From: Microbulbifer marinus
Lineage (GTDB): Bacteria > Pseudomonadota > Gammaproteobacteria > Pseudomonadales > Cellvibrionaceae
Direction of reading: 5' to 3'
Length of the DNA stretch: 64,000 nucleotides
Assembly: GCF_900107725.1 (NCBI RefSeq)
Contig: NZ_FNQO01000003.1
Location: 310,001 to 374,000, forward strand
Below are positions 28,130 to 36,389 of this stretch, in pieces (within the stretch, counting starts at the first letter, position 1; each line of letters starts with the position of its first letter). The notes beneath the pieces are model-generated. The model was not told the origin of the DNA and searched no databases. It saw nothing but the letters and a program-made list of their open reading frames with translations. The position numbers and the translations under genes were made by a program.

Positions 28130-28837
28130 ATGAATAGGTTTCTGTTGCAGCGGTTAATGTCTCGCTCTGCTGTGGCCGCTTTGGTGGCCAGGGCTGCCTT
28201 GCTGTGCACTTTCGCGTGCGGGCTGCTGGTGGCGGGGCGCGCGCTGCCTTCTTCCTCCCCCCTCCTCTCGCCCGCCTTGCTCGAGCAGATGAGCGCCCGC
28301 TATGGGAAGGGCGCCGTGTGGCGGTTGCTGGAGTGGAACAAGCTGTTGGGCAACCAGCAGAGTGCCAGTGAGCGGCTGCGGTTACGGCATGTGAATCAGT
28401 TTTTAAACCGGGTTCCCTTTGTGGAGGATGCGGAGCACTGGGGGCTGGCTGATTACTGGGCCACGCCGGCGGAGTTTCTGGCCTCTAACGGCGGGGACTG
28501 TGAAGACTTTGCCATTGCCAAACTGTTCACGTTGCAGGCAGCGGAGGTGCCGGCGGACAGGCTGCGGCTGATGTACGTGAATGCCCGCCTGCTGAATCAG
28601 CCGCATATGGTGCTTCTATATATAGAAGAAGGACAGGCGCCGCTGGTGCTGGATAACCTGACCAATGCGATTCAGCCGGCGGGGGAGCGGGCGGATCTGG
28701 AGCCGGTTTATAGCTTTAACTCTTCCGGTTTGTGGTTGAACCGGCCGGATTCGCCGGAGCGGAAGGTGCGGGATCATAGTGGGTCTTTGATGTGGGAGGA
28801 CCTGGTGGAGAGGATGCGGCGGGAGATTGGGGAGTGA
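28130..28837 (+). CDS. lapG: LapG-type periplasmic cysteine protease (transglutaminase-like)
   Basis: 235 aa from the ATG at 28130 (MNRFLLQRLM); the longer frame upstream is non-conserved. An N-terminal export signal (about 13-38) precedes the BTLCP domain. The catalytic triad is visible: Cys124 in GGDCEDFAIAK, His159 in NQPHMVLLY and Asp175 in LVLDNL, with spacing close to P. fluorescens LapG. Asp123/Glu125 beside the Cys fit the calcium site. Known LapG cleaves the N-terminus of giant LapA-type adhesins when c-di-GMP is low, releasing cells from biofilm. No adhesin gene is in the window. The next gene encodes a LapD-like protein. Confidence 0.93.
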   Translation: MNRFLLQRLMSRSAVAALVARAALLCTFACGLLVAGRALPSSSPLLSPALLEQMSARYGKGAVWRLLEWNKLLGNQQSASERLRLRHVNQFLNRVPFVEDAEHWGLADYWATPAEFLASNGGDCEDFAIAKLFTLQAAEVPADRLRLMYVNARLLNQPHMVLLYIEEGQAPLVLDNLTNAIQPAGERADLEPVYSFNSSGLWLNRPDSPERKVRDHSGSLMWEDLVERMRREIGE

Positions 28838-28881
28838 GGGTTTGTTGTTGGGGAGGTTTAGGTGATTGGGGTTTGTGTGGT

Positions 28882-28939
28882 GCGGGCGGTTGGTTGGGGG
28901 CGCTGTAGCCCTGGATACCGGCGTTCGCCGGTATGACGA
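28882..28939 (+). repeat. REP-like palindromic repeat, copy 1
   Basis: The core GGATACCGGCGTTCGCCGGTATGACG holds the inverted pair ATACCGGCG/CGCCGGTAT. The 38-base block from CGCTGTAGCC to GTATGACGA recurs exactly 100 bases downstream, and the GGGCGGTTGG flank is also repeated. It lies between lapG and the lapD-like gene. Confidence 0.8.
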
Positions 28940-28980
28940 TTGATTTAAGAGCGGCGTTGGGCGGTGAAGCTATAGGGTTG

Positions 28981-29039
28981 GTTGGGCGGTTGGCTATGGG
29001 CGCTGTAGCCCTGGATACCGGCGTTCGCCGGTATGACGA
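28981..29039 (+). repeat. REP-like palindromic repeat, copy 2
   Basis: Second copy, 100 bases after the first, with the same ATACCGGCG/CGCCGGTAT stem and the same GGGCGGTTGG flank, so a tandem duplication of about 100 bases. Related halves occur at 32533-32700 and 59799-59877. Confidence 0.8.
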
Positions 29040-29140
29040 CGAAGTGGTTGCGGGGTTGGTTCGGGGGATTTGTGGAGGAGTCTGAGTCTCGCTTCTTCAC
29101 TTTTCATACTTAATAGGTAACACCTAAGAGGAATGCAGCC

Positions 29141-30313
29141 TTGGGACTGTTTCAGGGAATAATCGCCAGGCTACTGCTGGTCATTGGCTTGCTGCTGGGG
29201 GCGACTCTGTGGCTGGCGATCGACACTACGCGGGATTACCTGCAGCACCAGCTGCGCGCTTACTCGCAGGATGGCGCCAATGCACTGGCACTGGCGTTGC
29301 AGCCGTATATTGCCGAGGGGGATCTGCTGACGGCGGACACGATGATGACGGCGCTGGTGCAGGACGGTAATTACTCCGCGGTTGTGCTGCGCGATACCGG
29401 TGGCGATCCGATGCTGCAACACCGCCTGGGGGAAATCCAGGCCCGCGTGCCGGCGCTGTTTACTGAGATGCTGCCGCTGCAGCCGCCGGAAGCCAGTGCC
29501 TTTATTCACAATGGCTGGGATCGGGTGGCGAGCGTTTCGGTAAGCGCGCACCCGGCGCTGGCTTACCAGCAACTGTGGCGGCTGACGCTGGGGTTTATCG
29601 GGCTGGGGCTGGCGGTGTCTGCACTGGCGGTGGCGCTGGCGTGGCGCTGGGCGAAACAGAAGCAACAATTGCTTGCTGCCGAGTTTGAATCTCTGCACAG
29701 CGAAATCGACACGCAGCGCCAGCAGGCGCAGCTTGATGAGCAGACCGGCTTTGGCAATTTGCATGCACTTAATCGGCGGCTGCAGTCATTACTGCATACA
29801 GCAGGGGAACAACCAGCTGCGGCCGCTACCGACCAGTACCATCTGTTGTTGATACACCTTTCCAGCCTCGGTGATGCGACCCGTACGCTGGGCCGCTGGG
29901 CAGCGGATGACTATGTTGAAGCAGCGGCAATGGCGCTGCGCCGCCATTTTGGTGAGCACTTACTAGAACTGGAAAGCGCGGGGAGCGCGACTGAGCCCGG
30001 CGATTGTTATCCGTTCCATACCTACACAGACGAGCTGGCCCTGCTGGGTATGTTTGGCGGCGAGGAGGCGGTTTGCGAAATTGCGCAACAGCTGAGCGAT
30101 GCATTTAACACGCAGACTGCTGAGCTGCATCGCCATGGTTTTGCGACTATCGGCATAGTGCCGGTTGATCCTGCACGCACGCTGCAGGAAATCATCGACG
30201 ACGGGGATTTCGCCCTGCGCCGGGCGGAAAGTAACGGGGTAAATCAATGGTGCTATTTCGCTGACCGGTCACCCAATCCGCGTGCGGTTACAGCGCTGGA
30301 AACCAGCGAATAA
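29141..30313 (+). CDS. LapD-like receptor: LapD/MoxY N-terminal domain plus degenerate GGDEF, no EAL
   Basis: 390 aa from a TTG at 29141 with AAGAGG upstream. Residues 1-27 form a membrane segment; about 28-148 is the LapD/MoxY periplasmic domain, with clear similarity to P. fluorescens LapD (start MGLF versus MSLF; DGANALALAL; GWDRVASVSVSAHPALA); a second membrane segment lies at about 149-170, then a coiled coil and a GGDEF-like fold (LDEQTGFGNLHALNRRL). The GGDEF signature is reduced to TDELALL and the protein ends after it. LapD normally has HAMP, GGDEF and a c-di-GMP-binding EAL domain (about 650 aa). No EAL coding lies downstream in any frame before 30511. It probably still contacts LapG in the periplasm. 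Confidence 0.87.
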   Translation: MGLFQGIIARLLLVIGLLLGATLWLAIDTTRDYLQHQLRAYSQDGANALALALQPYIAEGDLLTADTMMTALVQDGNYSAVVLRDTGGDPMLQHRLGEIQARVPALFTEMLPLQPPEASAFIHNGWDRVASVSVSAHPALAYQQLWRLTLGFIGLGLAVSALAVALAWRWAKQKQQLLAAEFESLHSEIDTQRQQAQLDEQTGFGNLHALNRRLQSLLHTAGEQPAAAATDQYHLLLIHLSSLGDATRTLGRWAADDYVEAAAMALRRHFGEHLLELESAGSATEPGDCYPFHTYTDELALLGMFGGEEAVCEIAQQLSDAFNTQTAELHRHGFATIGIVPVDPARTLQEIIDDGDFALRRAESNGVNQWCYFADRSPNPRAVTALETSE

Positions 30314-30399
30314 ACACTGGCAATACGCTGCAAAACAGTGACCAGAATTACCAGCCAGTACCAGATCGTTTGTTTTTAAACCAGTATTTTCAGAAAATT

Positions 30400-30437
30400 T
30401 GGGAATCTGTTAACAACTGAGTTGTGTACTCTTCCCA
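30400..30437. promoter_or_regulatory. Imperfect inverted repeat upstream of small secreted-protein gene
   Basis: TGGGAA (30400-30405) and TTCCCA (30432-30437) flank an inner AACAAC/GTTGT pair, 70-110 bases before the start at 30511. It could be an operator or an RNA hairpin. The regulator is unknown. Confidence 0.4.
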
Positions 30438-30510
30438 TTTACAGTAGTGCCGGTACAATCAGGCCCATCTTTGGGGATATGACCACTGAGAAGAACACAA
30501 AGGAGCAGTC

Positions 30511-30981
30511 ATGAACAAGACTATTTGGGGAATCGCATTGAGCGCCAGCTTGCTCAGTGGTATTGCGAACGCGAGCGTGGAGGGCTTTATCAAGGCCGGT
30601 TACTCCATGGAACACGTGATCGCCCACGGCCTGGTAGATGGCCTGAGCATCGAGGAAACCGTTAAGCAGGCGGTTACCACCGCGCCGGAAAAAGCCGATG
30701 CGATCATCGCGGCGGCCATTGCCGCCGAGCCTTCCAAGGCGCAGGAAATTGTTAACGCCGCAGCCGCAGCCGGCGTGGACCCGCAGCAGGCAGTAGCCGC
30801 AGCCGTGGCCGGTGGTGCCGATGCCAGTAGCGTTTCTGCCCCGACTGCCGCTGGTGGCTCAGCCCTTGTTGGCGGTGGTACTTCCACTGCACCGGCTCCG
30901 GTTGCCCTGCCCCCCCAACCACCCGCCGCGTTCGGTGGTGGTGGCGTTGGTGGTGGCGGTACTGGGGCCTCCAAGAACTAA
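30511..30981 (+). CDS. Small secreted Ala/Gly-rich protein of unknown function
   Basis: 156 aa with AAGGAGCAG a few bases before the ATG. A signal peptide (1-21, ending IANA) is followed by a helical region (about 22-60), an Ala-rich segment with a repeating ~17-residue pattern (DAIIAAAIAAEP, EIVNAAAAAGVDP, AVAAAVAGGAD; about 66-110) and a Pro/Gly-rich tail (PPQPPAAFGGGGVGGGG). It is not a family I recognise. It is encoded between the LapD-like gene and an O-antigen-ligase-type gene and has its own terminator, so it may be strongly expressed and linked to the matrix. Confidence 0.85.
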   Translation: MNKTIWGIALSASLLSGIANASVEGFIKAGYSMEHVIAHGLVDGLSIEETVKQAVTTAPEKADAIIAAAIAAEPSKAQEIVNAAAAAGVDPQQAVAAAVAGGADASSVSAPTAAGGSALVGGGTSTAPAPVALPPQPPAAFGGGGVGGGGTGASKN

Positions 30982-30995
30982 GACGCAGCCGCGTT

Positions 30996-31032
30996 GCAGA
31001 AAAGGCCCTTGCGGGCCTTTTTTGTTTCTGCA
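30996..31032 (+). terminator. Rho-independent terminator after small secreted-protein gene
   Basis: The stem AAAGGCCC-TTGC-GGGCCTTT (31001-31020) is followed by TTT; outer bases GCAGAAA/TTTCTGC extend the pairing. It lies just after the 30981 stop and before the ligase gene. Confidence 0.88.
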
Positions 31033-31104
31033 ATAAACGCTTTAAGAGTGTGCAAAGGGACAAGACACTCCACACAAATTTGATTGAAGTACTTGTACCC
31101 GACC

Positions 31105-32517
31105 ATGCCCACCGCCAACCCCACCCACAGTCACCGCATCGAGCGCCTTGAGCGCGGCCTCTTCTATGGGCTGCTGGCGCTGCTGTTCTGGCTGCCGATT
31201 CCGCTGGGATCCCACCGCCCCTGGGCCTGGGCGCTGCTGGAGATCTGGTCTTTCGGGCTGATGGGCGGCTGGCTGCTGGTTAACACTTACTCACCACGCC
31301 TGCATTCACTGCGCCCTTACCTGCCGCTGCTGGTGATATTCGGTGTATTCCAGCTGTGGGTGGCGCTGCAGCAGATGCCACTGCCGATGGGCCTGCTGCA
31401 ATCCATTGCCCCGGATACCGCCGCCCACTATCTTGCCGCCAATCCACAGGCCGCGACCGGCACCCTGTCGCTGGACCTGAACCACACCCATGTCGGCCTG
31501 CTGAAAGGCCTGAGCTACTGGTGCCTGCTGTTTCTGCTGCTGGCGCTGGTGAATTCCGCCCAGCGGCTGAAGACACTGGCGCTGGTGGTGGTGCTGACCG
31601 GTACCTTCCAGGCGTTTTACGGCGTATTGATGGCACTGTCTGGCGCCGAGACAAGCTGGGGGCTGGGCCTGCCCAACAGCCACATTGCCACCGGTGGTTT
31701 CGTTTACAAGAATCACTTTGGCAACTTCCTGGTGCTGTGCCTGTGCCTGGGCATCGGCCTGCTGATTGCCAGCCTGAGCAAGAGCAAGGCGCTGTCAATC
31801 AAGGAAATGCTGCGCGGCACACTGGCGATGCTGCTGAACGGCAAGGCGGTGGTGCGGCTGTGCCTGGCGATGATGGTGATCGGCCTGGTGATGTCCTACT
31901 CACGCATGGCCAACACCGCCTTCTTTGCCAGCCTCTCGATTACCGGCGTGCTTGGCCTGCTGCTGATCCGCAAGAAGAGCCGCAGCCTGACGGTGCTGCT
32001 GGCGAGCCTGCTGGTGATCGACCTGTTTATCGTCGGCAGCTGGTTCGGTGTGGACAAACTGCGCGACCGCTTGGAAAACACCAGCTTTGCTCAGGAAACC
32101 CGCGACGAGGTCAACCAGTACGGCATGACGCTGATCGAGCAGCACCCGATTGCGGGTACCGGCGGCGGCAGTTTCTATTCGACTTTCCCCAGTGTGAAGG
32201 GGCCGGGCATCCAGACCTTTTACGACCTGGCTCACAACGACTATCTGCAGTTCGCGATCGAGTTCGGCCTGCCGGCGACGCTGCTGCTGGGTGCGGTTGT
32301 GCTGTGGAGCCTGGCCCTGGCCTTCTCCGCGCTGCGCAATCGGCGCAACAGCCTGATGCAGGGCATGGCCTTTTCGGCGGTGATGGCGATTATCGCCGAG
32401 CTGATGATGCTGGCCACCGACTTCCACCTGCAGGCACCGGCGACGGCGCTGTACTTTATGTTGTGTCTGGCGGTGGCTTGGATGGCTAGGTTTATGAAGG
32501 TGGAGCGGGCTCGTTAG
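31105..32517 (+). CDS. O-antigen ligase/polymerase-family membrane protein (Wzy_C)
   Basis: 470 aa from the ATG at 31105; a TTG at 31084 would add seven residues. About 11 to 12 membrane segments, with the Wzy_C region FVYKNHFGNFLVLCLCLGIG and the periplasmic loop EQHPIAGTGGGSFYSTFPSV ... YDLAHNDYLQFAIEFGLPA, where the conserved His and Gly-rich motif of the WaaL/PglL-like family are visible. Since a Wzy-like protein is already encoded in the leftward EPS operon, this may be a second polymerase, a ligase, or a VpsQ-like component. Its location beside lapG links it to matrix production. Confidence 0.9.
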   Translation: MPTANPTHSHRIERLERGLFYGLLALLFWLPIPLGSHRPWAWALLEIWSFGLMGGWLLVNTYSPRLHSLRPYLPLLVIFGVFQLWVALQQMPLPMGLLQSIAPDTAAHYLAANPQAATGTLSLDLNHTHVGLLKGLSYWCLLFLLLALVNSAQRLKTLALVVVLTGTFQAFYGVLMALSGAETSWGLGLPNSHIATGGFVYKNHFGNFLVLCLCLGIGLLIASLSKSKALSIKEMLRGTLAMLLNGKAVVRLCLAMMVIGLVMSYSRMANTAFFASLSITGVLGLLLIRKKSRSLTVLLASLLVIDLFIVGSWFGVDKLRDRLENTSFAQETRDEVNQYGMTLIEQHPIAGTGGGSFYSTFPSVKGPGIQTFYDLAHNDYLQFAIEFGLPATLLLGAVVLWSLALAFSALRNRRNSLMQGMAFSAVMAIIAELMMLATDFHLQAPATALYFMLCLAVAWMARFMKVERAR

Positions 32518-32532
32518 CCCCTAGAGCACCTT

Positions 32533-32701
32533 GTCGTCATTCCGGCGCAGAGCCTGTGCCGGACTTGATCCGGTACCGGAACCCAGTGCCACGAAACTGG
32601 ATTAGGTGGTGCTCCTGCACCACACCCTACGGGCCACGCGCTTTGCGCGTGCTCGCTTCGGCATCCATGCCTTCGCAGTCCGGCATGCGCCGGTATGACG
32701 A
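32533..32701. repeat. REP/BIME-like composite between convergent genes
   Basis: It starts CGTCATTCCGGCGCAG and ends CCGGCATGCGCCGGTATGACG, i.e. inverted halves of the same REP-like unit seen at 28901 and 59799. The middle carries more palindromes (GTGGTGCTCCTGCACCAC; CACGCGCTTTGCGCGTG). It separates the ligase gene and the SLC13 gene, which converge, and may act as a bidirectional transcript end. Confidence 0.65.
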
Positions 32702-32741
32702 CACATGAAGCGGCCGCTAAATCGAACCTTCAGGCCTGGGC

Positions 32742-34475
32742 TCAGCTGGTAAACGGGAATACCAGCGGTAGCAGTACCAGCACCGTTACCGAATAGGCGA
32801 TGGTCAGCGGCAGGCCGGCGCGTACGAAGTCGCGCAGGTGATAGCCGCCCAGGTTCTGCACCATCAGGTTGGTCTGGTAGCCGAACGGTGTCAGGAAGCT
32901 GGCGCTGGCTCCGTAGGCCACCGCCATCACAAACGGCATCCAGCTCACACCGAAACTCTCCGCCAGGCTCCAGGCCAGTGGAAAGGTCAGTGCGGCGGCG
33001 GCGTTGTTGGTCATCAGCTCGGTCAGTGCCAGCGTTAGCAGGAAGATACCCACCAGCGCGGCAAAGGGCCCCCAGTCGTGCAGCAGATAGCGCAGGCCAT
33101 CGGCCAACCCATCCGCCAGCCCGCTGCCGGCAAAGGCCTCGGCCAGTACCAGTGCACTGGCAATAATCAGCCAGATCTGGAACGGGAAGCGGCGCTGCAA
33201 TTCGGTGGTGGAGACAATCCCCAGGCCAATCATGCCACCGAGCAACAGGACCAGGCCTTTGAGTAACGAGAAATAACCCAGAGCCGCACCGGCCACCACC
33301 GCGGCGAAGCCGATACCGAGCAGCCAGTTGTCGCGCCGGGAGAGTTCCCGCTGCACCTTGGTGCCGCTGATGACATAGAAGTTCTTGTCGATATTCAGGT
33401 GGTGCTTGAAGTCGGCGCCGACGGCCAGCAGCAGCGCATCGCCAGCTTCGAGTTCGATCTCGCCGAGCTTGCCGGACAGCCTTTTACCACCGCGGCGCAT
33501 GGCAACCACCGCCGCATCGAAGCGGGTGCGGAAATTACAGCTCTTCAGCGACTGGCCGAGAATACTGGAGTTGGGCGTGATCACCACTTCGGTCAGGTGC
33601 AGGTCCAGCTTCTCGTCTTCCAGTGCGAACAGGCGCAGGCCCTGGATTTCCTGCAGGCGGCCGAGATCCCGCACGTCGCCACTGAAAATCAGCTTGTCGC
33701 CGGAGCGAATCACTTCCGTCGGCGCCACCGGGCTGATCACCTGCCCACCGCGCACGATTTCAATCAGGTAGAGGGTTTCCAGCTGGCGCAGCTGGTTCTG
33801 CTCCACCGTGTTGCCGTCGAGCGGCGAATCGGCGACGACTTCCGCTTCCAGCAGGTATTCGGTCACCGGCTCTTCCGCTACCTGCCCTTCAGGCAACAGG
33901 CGGTTGGTGAGCATCAGCACTACAAGCCCGACGATGACTGCGGCCAGGCCGACCGGCAGAAAAGCGAAAAACTCCAGCCCGGGCAGGCCGCGGTCCAGCA
34001 CAAAGCTGTTGACGATCAGGTTGGTGGAAGTACCGATCAGGGTCAGGGTGCCGCCGAGAATGGCGGCGTAGGACAGCGGCATCAGCAGCTTGGCCGCCGG
34101 GTAGCGCCGCTGGGTCTTCACGCTGGACGCCAGCGCAGCCACGACGGCGGTGTTATTGAGGATCGCAGAACTCAGCGCAGTGGCCGTGGTGAGCCGCAGC
34201 AGGCTGCCTTTCAATGAGCCGTTGATCAGCTTGTCGGAGACGGCCCGCAGCCAGCGCGCCCGTTCCAGCCCCACGGAGACCAGCAACAGCGCCACCAGCG
34301 TTACCAGGCCGGGGTTGGCACCCTTCTGCAGTACCGACTCTGCCGGCACTATGCCACTCAGGAAACAGGCTCCCGCCGCCGAGGCGAAAATCAGCGAGGG
34401 GCGAAACCGCGTAAAGATCAGTGAGCCGATTACCACTGCAAAGATAATGGCTACAAATAACTGGGTCAGTGTCAT
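32742..34475 (-). CDS. SLC13-family permease with internal RCK_C (TrkA-C) domains
   Basis: 577 aa. Membrane half-domains (about 1-185 and 385-577) surround two cytosolic TrkA-C modules (about 205-380; KLIFSGDVRDLGRLQEIQGL, GDALLLAVGADF). Transport signatures IGTSTNLIVNSFVLD and AYGASASFLTPFGYQTNLMV are the paired SLC13-type sodium/carboxylate motifs. Members import divalent anions (dicarboxylates, sulfate), but substrate cannot be decided here. Single gene converging on the ligase gene. Confidence 0.92.
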   Translation of the reverse strand: MTLTQLFVAIIFAVVIGSLIFTRFRPSLIFASAAGACFLSGIVPAESVLQKGANPGLVTLVALLLVSVGLERARWLRAVSDKLINGSLKGSLLRLTTATALSSAILNNTAVVAALASSVKTQRRYPAAKLLMPLSYAAILGGTLTLIGTSTNLIVNSFVLDRGLPGLEFFAFLPVGLAAVIVGLVVLMLTNRLLPEGQVAEEPVTEYLLEAEVVADSPLDGNTVEQNQLRQLETLYLIEIVRGGQVISPVAPTEVIRSGDKLIFSGDVRDLGRLQEIQGLRLFALEDEKLDLHLTEVVITPNSSILGQSLKSCNFRTRFDAAVVAMRRGGKRLSGKLGEIELEAGDALLLAVGADFKHHLNIDKNFYVISGTKVQRELSRRDNWLLGIGFAAVVAGAALGYFSLLKGLVLLLGGMIGLGIVSTTELQRRFPFQIWLIIASALVLAEAFAGSGLADGLADGLRYLLHDWGPFAALVGIFLLTLALTELMTNNAAAALTFPLAWSLAESFGVSWMPFVMAVAYGASASFLTPFGYQTNLMVQNLGGYHLRDFVRAGLPLTIAYSVTVLVLLPLVFPFTS

Positions 34476-34613
34476 AGGGTTCCGTCGCCGTCCTGGTCAT
34501 TGCCAAGACCGCCCGCTTCTTACACGCCTTCTTGGTGCGGGAAATTATCCCAGAAGTTTGGCTGGCACCCAATGCATTCGGGTTTTTGGGTGGGTGGTGG
34601 TGTTTGTTTGATT

Positions 34614-34769
34614 GGGGCGCGGGATGGTTTGCGGGCTACGCCCGTTCACCCCTTCGGGGGTCGCCGGTGCGGGCGCTCTGCGTCGCCGCTGCGCGGTGCC
34701 TTGTGAACCGGGGCTTTGCCTCGATTCCGCAGCTGCGGCCAAATACGAAAAAGGCCGCATCCTTTCGGG
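34614..34769. repeat. Triplicate tRNA-linked repeat, unit 1
   Basis: About 156 bases. Shared blocks in order are GGGCGCGGGATG, a CGGGC...GCCCG stem, CACCCCTTCGGGG, TGCGTCGCCGCTGCGCGG, CCTTGTGAACCGGGGCTTTG, GCAGCTG and CAAATACGAAAAAGGCCGC. It ends inside what is, in unit 3, the loop of the tRNA terminator. Several small palindromes suggest a structured RNA or DNA element. Confidence 0.8.
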
Positions 34770-34792
34770 CACCTGTGCCTGCGGCTAGATCT

Positions 34793-34959
34793 GGGCGCGG
34801 GATGATTCGCGGGCTTTGCCCGCTCACCCCTTCGGGGTCGCTGGTGCGCCAGCCCGGCCTCCGCGCGCTCTGCGGCACCGCTACGCGGTGCCTTGTGAAC
34901 CGGGGGCTTTGCCTCGAGCCCGCAGCTTTGCCAAATACGAAAAAGGCCGCACCCTTTCG
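34793..34959. repeat. Triplicate tRNA-linked repeat, unit 2
   Basis: About 167 bases, same block order as unit 1 with a short insertion after TCGCTGGTGCG. It also stops just after the first arm of the terminator stem. About 60 bases of unrelated sequence separate it from unit 3. Confidence 0.8.
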
Positions 34960-35022
34960 AAATCAGGCCCTTCCTGCGGTTCGAGACCGCCTCTAGGTAC
35001 TGCAGCACGAGATTCTGATATC

Positions 35023-35176
35023 GGGGCGCGGGATGATTCGCGGGCGCTGCCCGCTCACCCCTTCGGGGTCGCCCGTGCGGGCGCTCTGCGTCGCCGCTTT
35101 GCGGCTCCTTGTGAACCGGGGCTTTGCCTCGCTCTCGCAGCTAATACCAAATACGAAAAAGGCCGCATCCTTTCGG
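35023..35176. repeat. Triplicate tRNA-linked repeat, unit 3 (next to tRNA-Ala)
   Basis: About 154 bases, the copy adjoining tRNA-Ala. It runs into the complete terminator hairpin at 35149-35196. The other two copies look like duplications of the region just downstream of the tRNA gene without the tRNA itself. Confidence 0.8.
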
Positions 35177-35196
35177 ATGCGGCCTTTTTCGTATTT
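35149..35196 (-). terminator. Terminator of tRNA-Ala
   Basis: A perfect 22-bp inverted repeat with a TTTC loop, AAATACGAAAAAGGCCGCATCC and its complement, begins at the tRNA CCA end. On the minus strand the stem is GC-rich and followed by a T-run within the arm, as in intrinsic terminators. Confidence 0.85.
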
Positions 35197-35271
35197 GGTG
35201 GAGCTAAGCGGGATCGAACCGCTGACCTCCTGCGTGCAAGGCAGGCGCTCTCCCAGCTGAGCTATAGCCCC
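35196..35271 (-). tRNA. tRNA-Ala (anticodon TGC)
   Basis: 76 nt with encoded CCA. On the minus strand it starts GGGGCTATAGCTCAGCTGGG, has anticodon stem-loop CCTGC-CTTGCAC-GCAGG (anticodon TGC), T-arm GGTTCGATCC and acceptor 3' strand TAGCTCC-A-CCA. All arms pair. It decodes GCN alanine codons. A strong promoter lies about 35 bases upstream. Confidence 0.98.
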
Positions 35272-35304
35272 AAATTGGTGTGCTTTCCGTCGAAAGCGGG
35301 GCGC

Positions 35305-35332
35305 ATTTTAACAATGCGGGGACGCCTGTCAA
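35305..35332 (-). promoter_or_regulatory. Sigma70 promoter of tRNA-Ala
   Basis: On the minus strand a perfect TTGACA (35327-35332), a 16-base spacer and TAAAAT (35305-35310) are followed by a GC-rich discriminator GCGCCCCGC. This is the form of stable-RNA promoters under growth-rate or stringent control. Confidence 0.88.
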
Positions 35333-35477
35333 CAAGAAAAATAACTTTTTAATCAAATAGTTAGCGACCGGGGCGTCGGCTTTGGTACCCGGAGCTTGGG
35401 AAGGCCCGGGGATGCCCCCTGCGCCGGCCGCTTTTCAGCGCTTAATTCGGGCATCCGTGCCCTGCCCGCCACCTGGA

Positions 35478-36389
35478 TCAGGCGACGGCGGCGGCCTGTT
35501 GCTGCTGCTTGCCCAGGTAGTCGCGCAGGCTGCTGCCGACTTCGGGGTGATGCAGGCCATATTCCAGCTGGGCGGTCATGTAGCCGGTTTTGCTGCCGCA
35601 GTCGTGGCTGCGGCCGACGATGCGGTAGGCTTCGACTGCCTGCATCTGCAGCAGCTCGTCGATGGCATCGGTCAGCTGGATCTCACCGCCGGCGCCGGGC
35701 TCGGTCTTCTCCAGCAGGCCCCAGATCTCGGCGGGCAACACATAGCGGCCCACCACGGCCATGTTGGACGGGGCGGCATCGACGCTGGGCTTTTCCACCA
35801 TGCTGTCGATCTTGGCGGTGCCGCCGCTGTGCAGGTCAGCCCCGAGGCAGTCCACCACACCGTATTTATTCACATCCTCCCAGGCGACCGGCTCCACCAT
35901 GATCTGGCTGACCTGGGACTCTTCGAAATTCCGCACCATCGAGGCGAGGTTGGTTTTGCTCAGATCAGCGGCGTACTGGTCGATCAGCACATCGGGCAGC
36001 AGCACCGCGAAGGGATTGTCACCGACCACCGGGCGGGCGCAGGCGATGGCGTGGCCGAGCCCACGGGCTTCCGCCTGGCGCACCGAGATCACGGTGACAT
36101 CCTGCGGGACGATGGAGCGGACTTCATCCAGCAACTGGCGCTTGAGGCGCTTTTCCAGCTGAGCTTCCAGTTCGAAGGAGGTATCGAAGTGGTTTTCGAT
36201 GGCGTTCTTACTGGCGTGGGTTACCAGCACTATCTCCTTGATGCCAGCGGCGACCGCTTCGTTGACGACATACTGGATCAGCGGCTTGTCGACGATCGGC
36301 AGCATTTCCTTGGGAATGGCTTTGGTGGCGGGCAGCATGCGGGTGCCCAGGCCGGCAACGGGAATTACGGCTTTCTTTACTGCGGTCAT
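35478..36389 (-). CDS. galU: UTP-glucose-1-phosphate uridylyltransferase
   Basis: 303 aa, usual for GalU. It makes UDP-glucose, precursor of many surface polysaccharides, in the cytoplasm. The nucleotide-binding loop [20 protein letters not shown] with [10 protein letters not shown] is at the N-terminus; later PDVLID and [13 protein letters not shown] are present. The start ATG is at 36387-36389. It stands alone on the minus strand, downstream of gltX across a 460-base gap, and could feed the EPS locus. Confidence 0.97.
   Translation of the reverse strand: MTAVKKAVIPVAGLGTRMLPATKAIPKEMLPIVDKPLIQYVVNEAVAAGIKEIVLVTHASKNAIENHFDTSFELEAQLEKRLKRQLLDEVRSIVPQDVTVISVRQAEARGLGHAIACARPVVGDNPFAVLLPDVLIDQYAADLSKTNLASMVRNFEESQVSQIMVEPVAWEDVNKYGVVDCLGADLHSGGTAKIDSMVEKPSVDAAPSNMAVVGRYVLPAEIWGLLEKTEPGAGGEIQLTDAIDELLQMQAVEAYRIVGRSHDCGSKTGYMTAQLEYGLHHPEVGSSLRDYLGKQQQQAAAVA

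Noticed and set aside
34977..34992. T-arm-like GCGGTTCGAGACCGC between repeat units 2 and 3
   Set aside because: No matching acceptor, D-arm or anticodon arm upstream, so not a tRNA; at most a degraded remnant.
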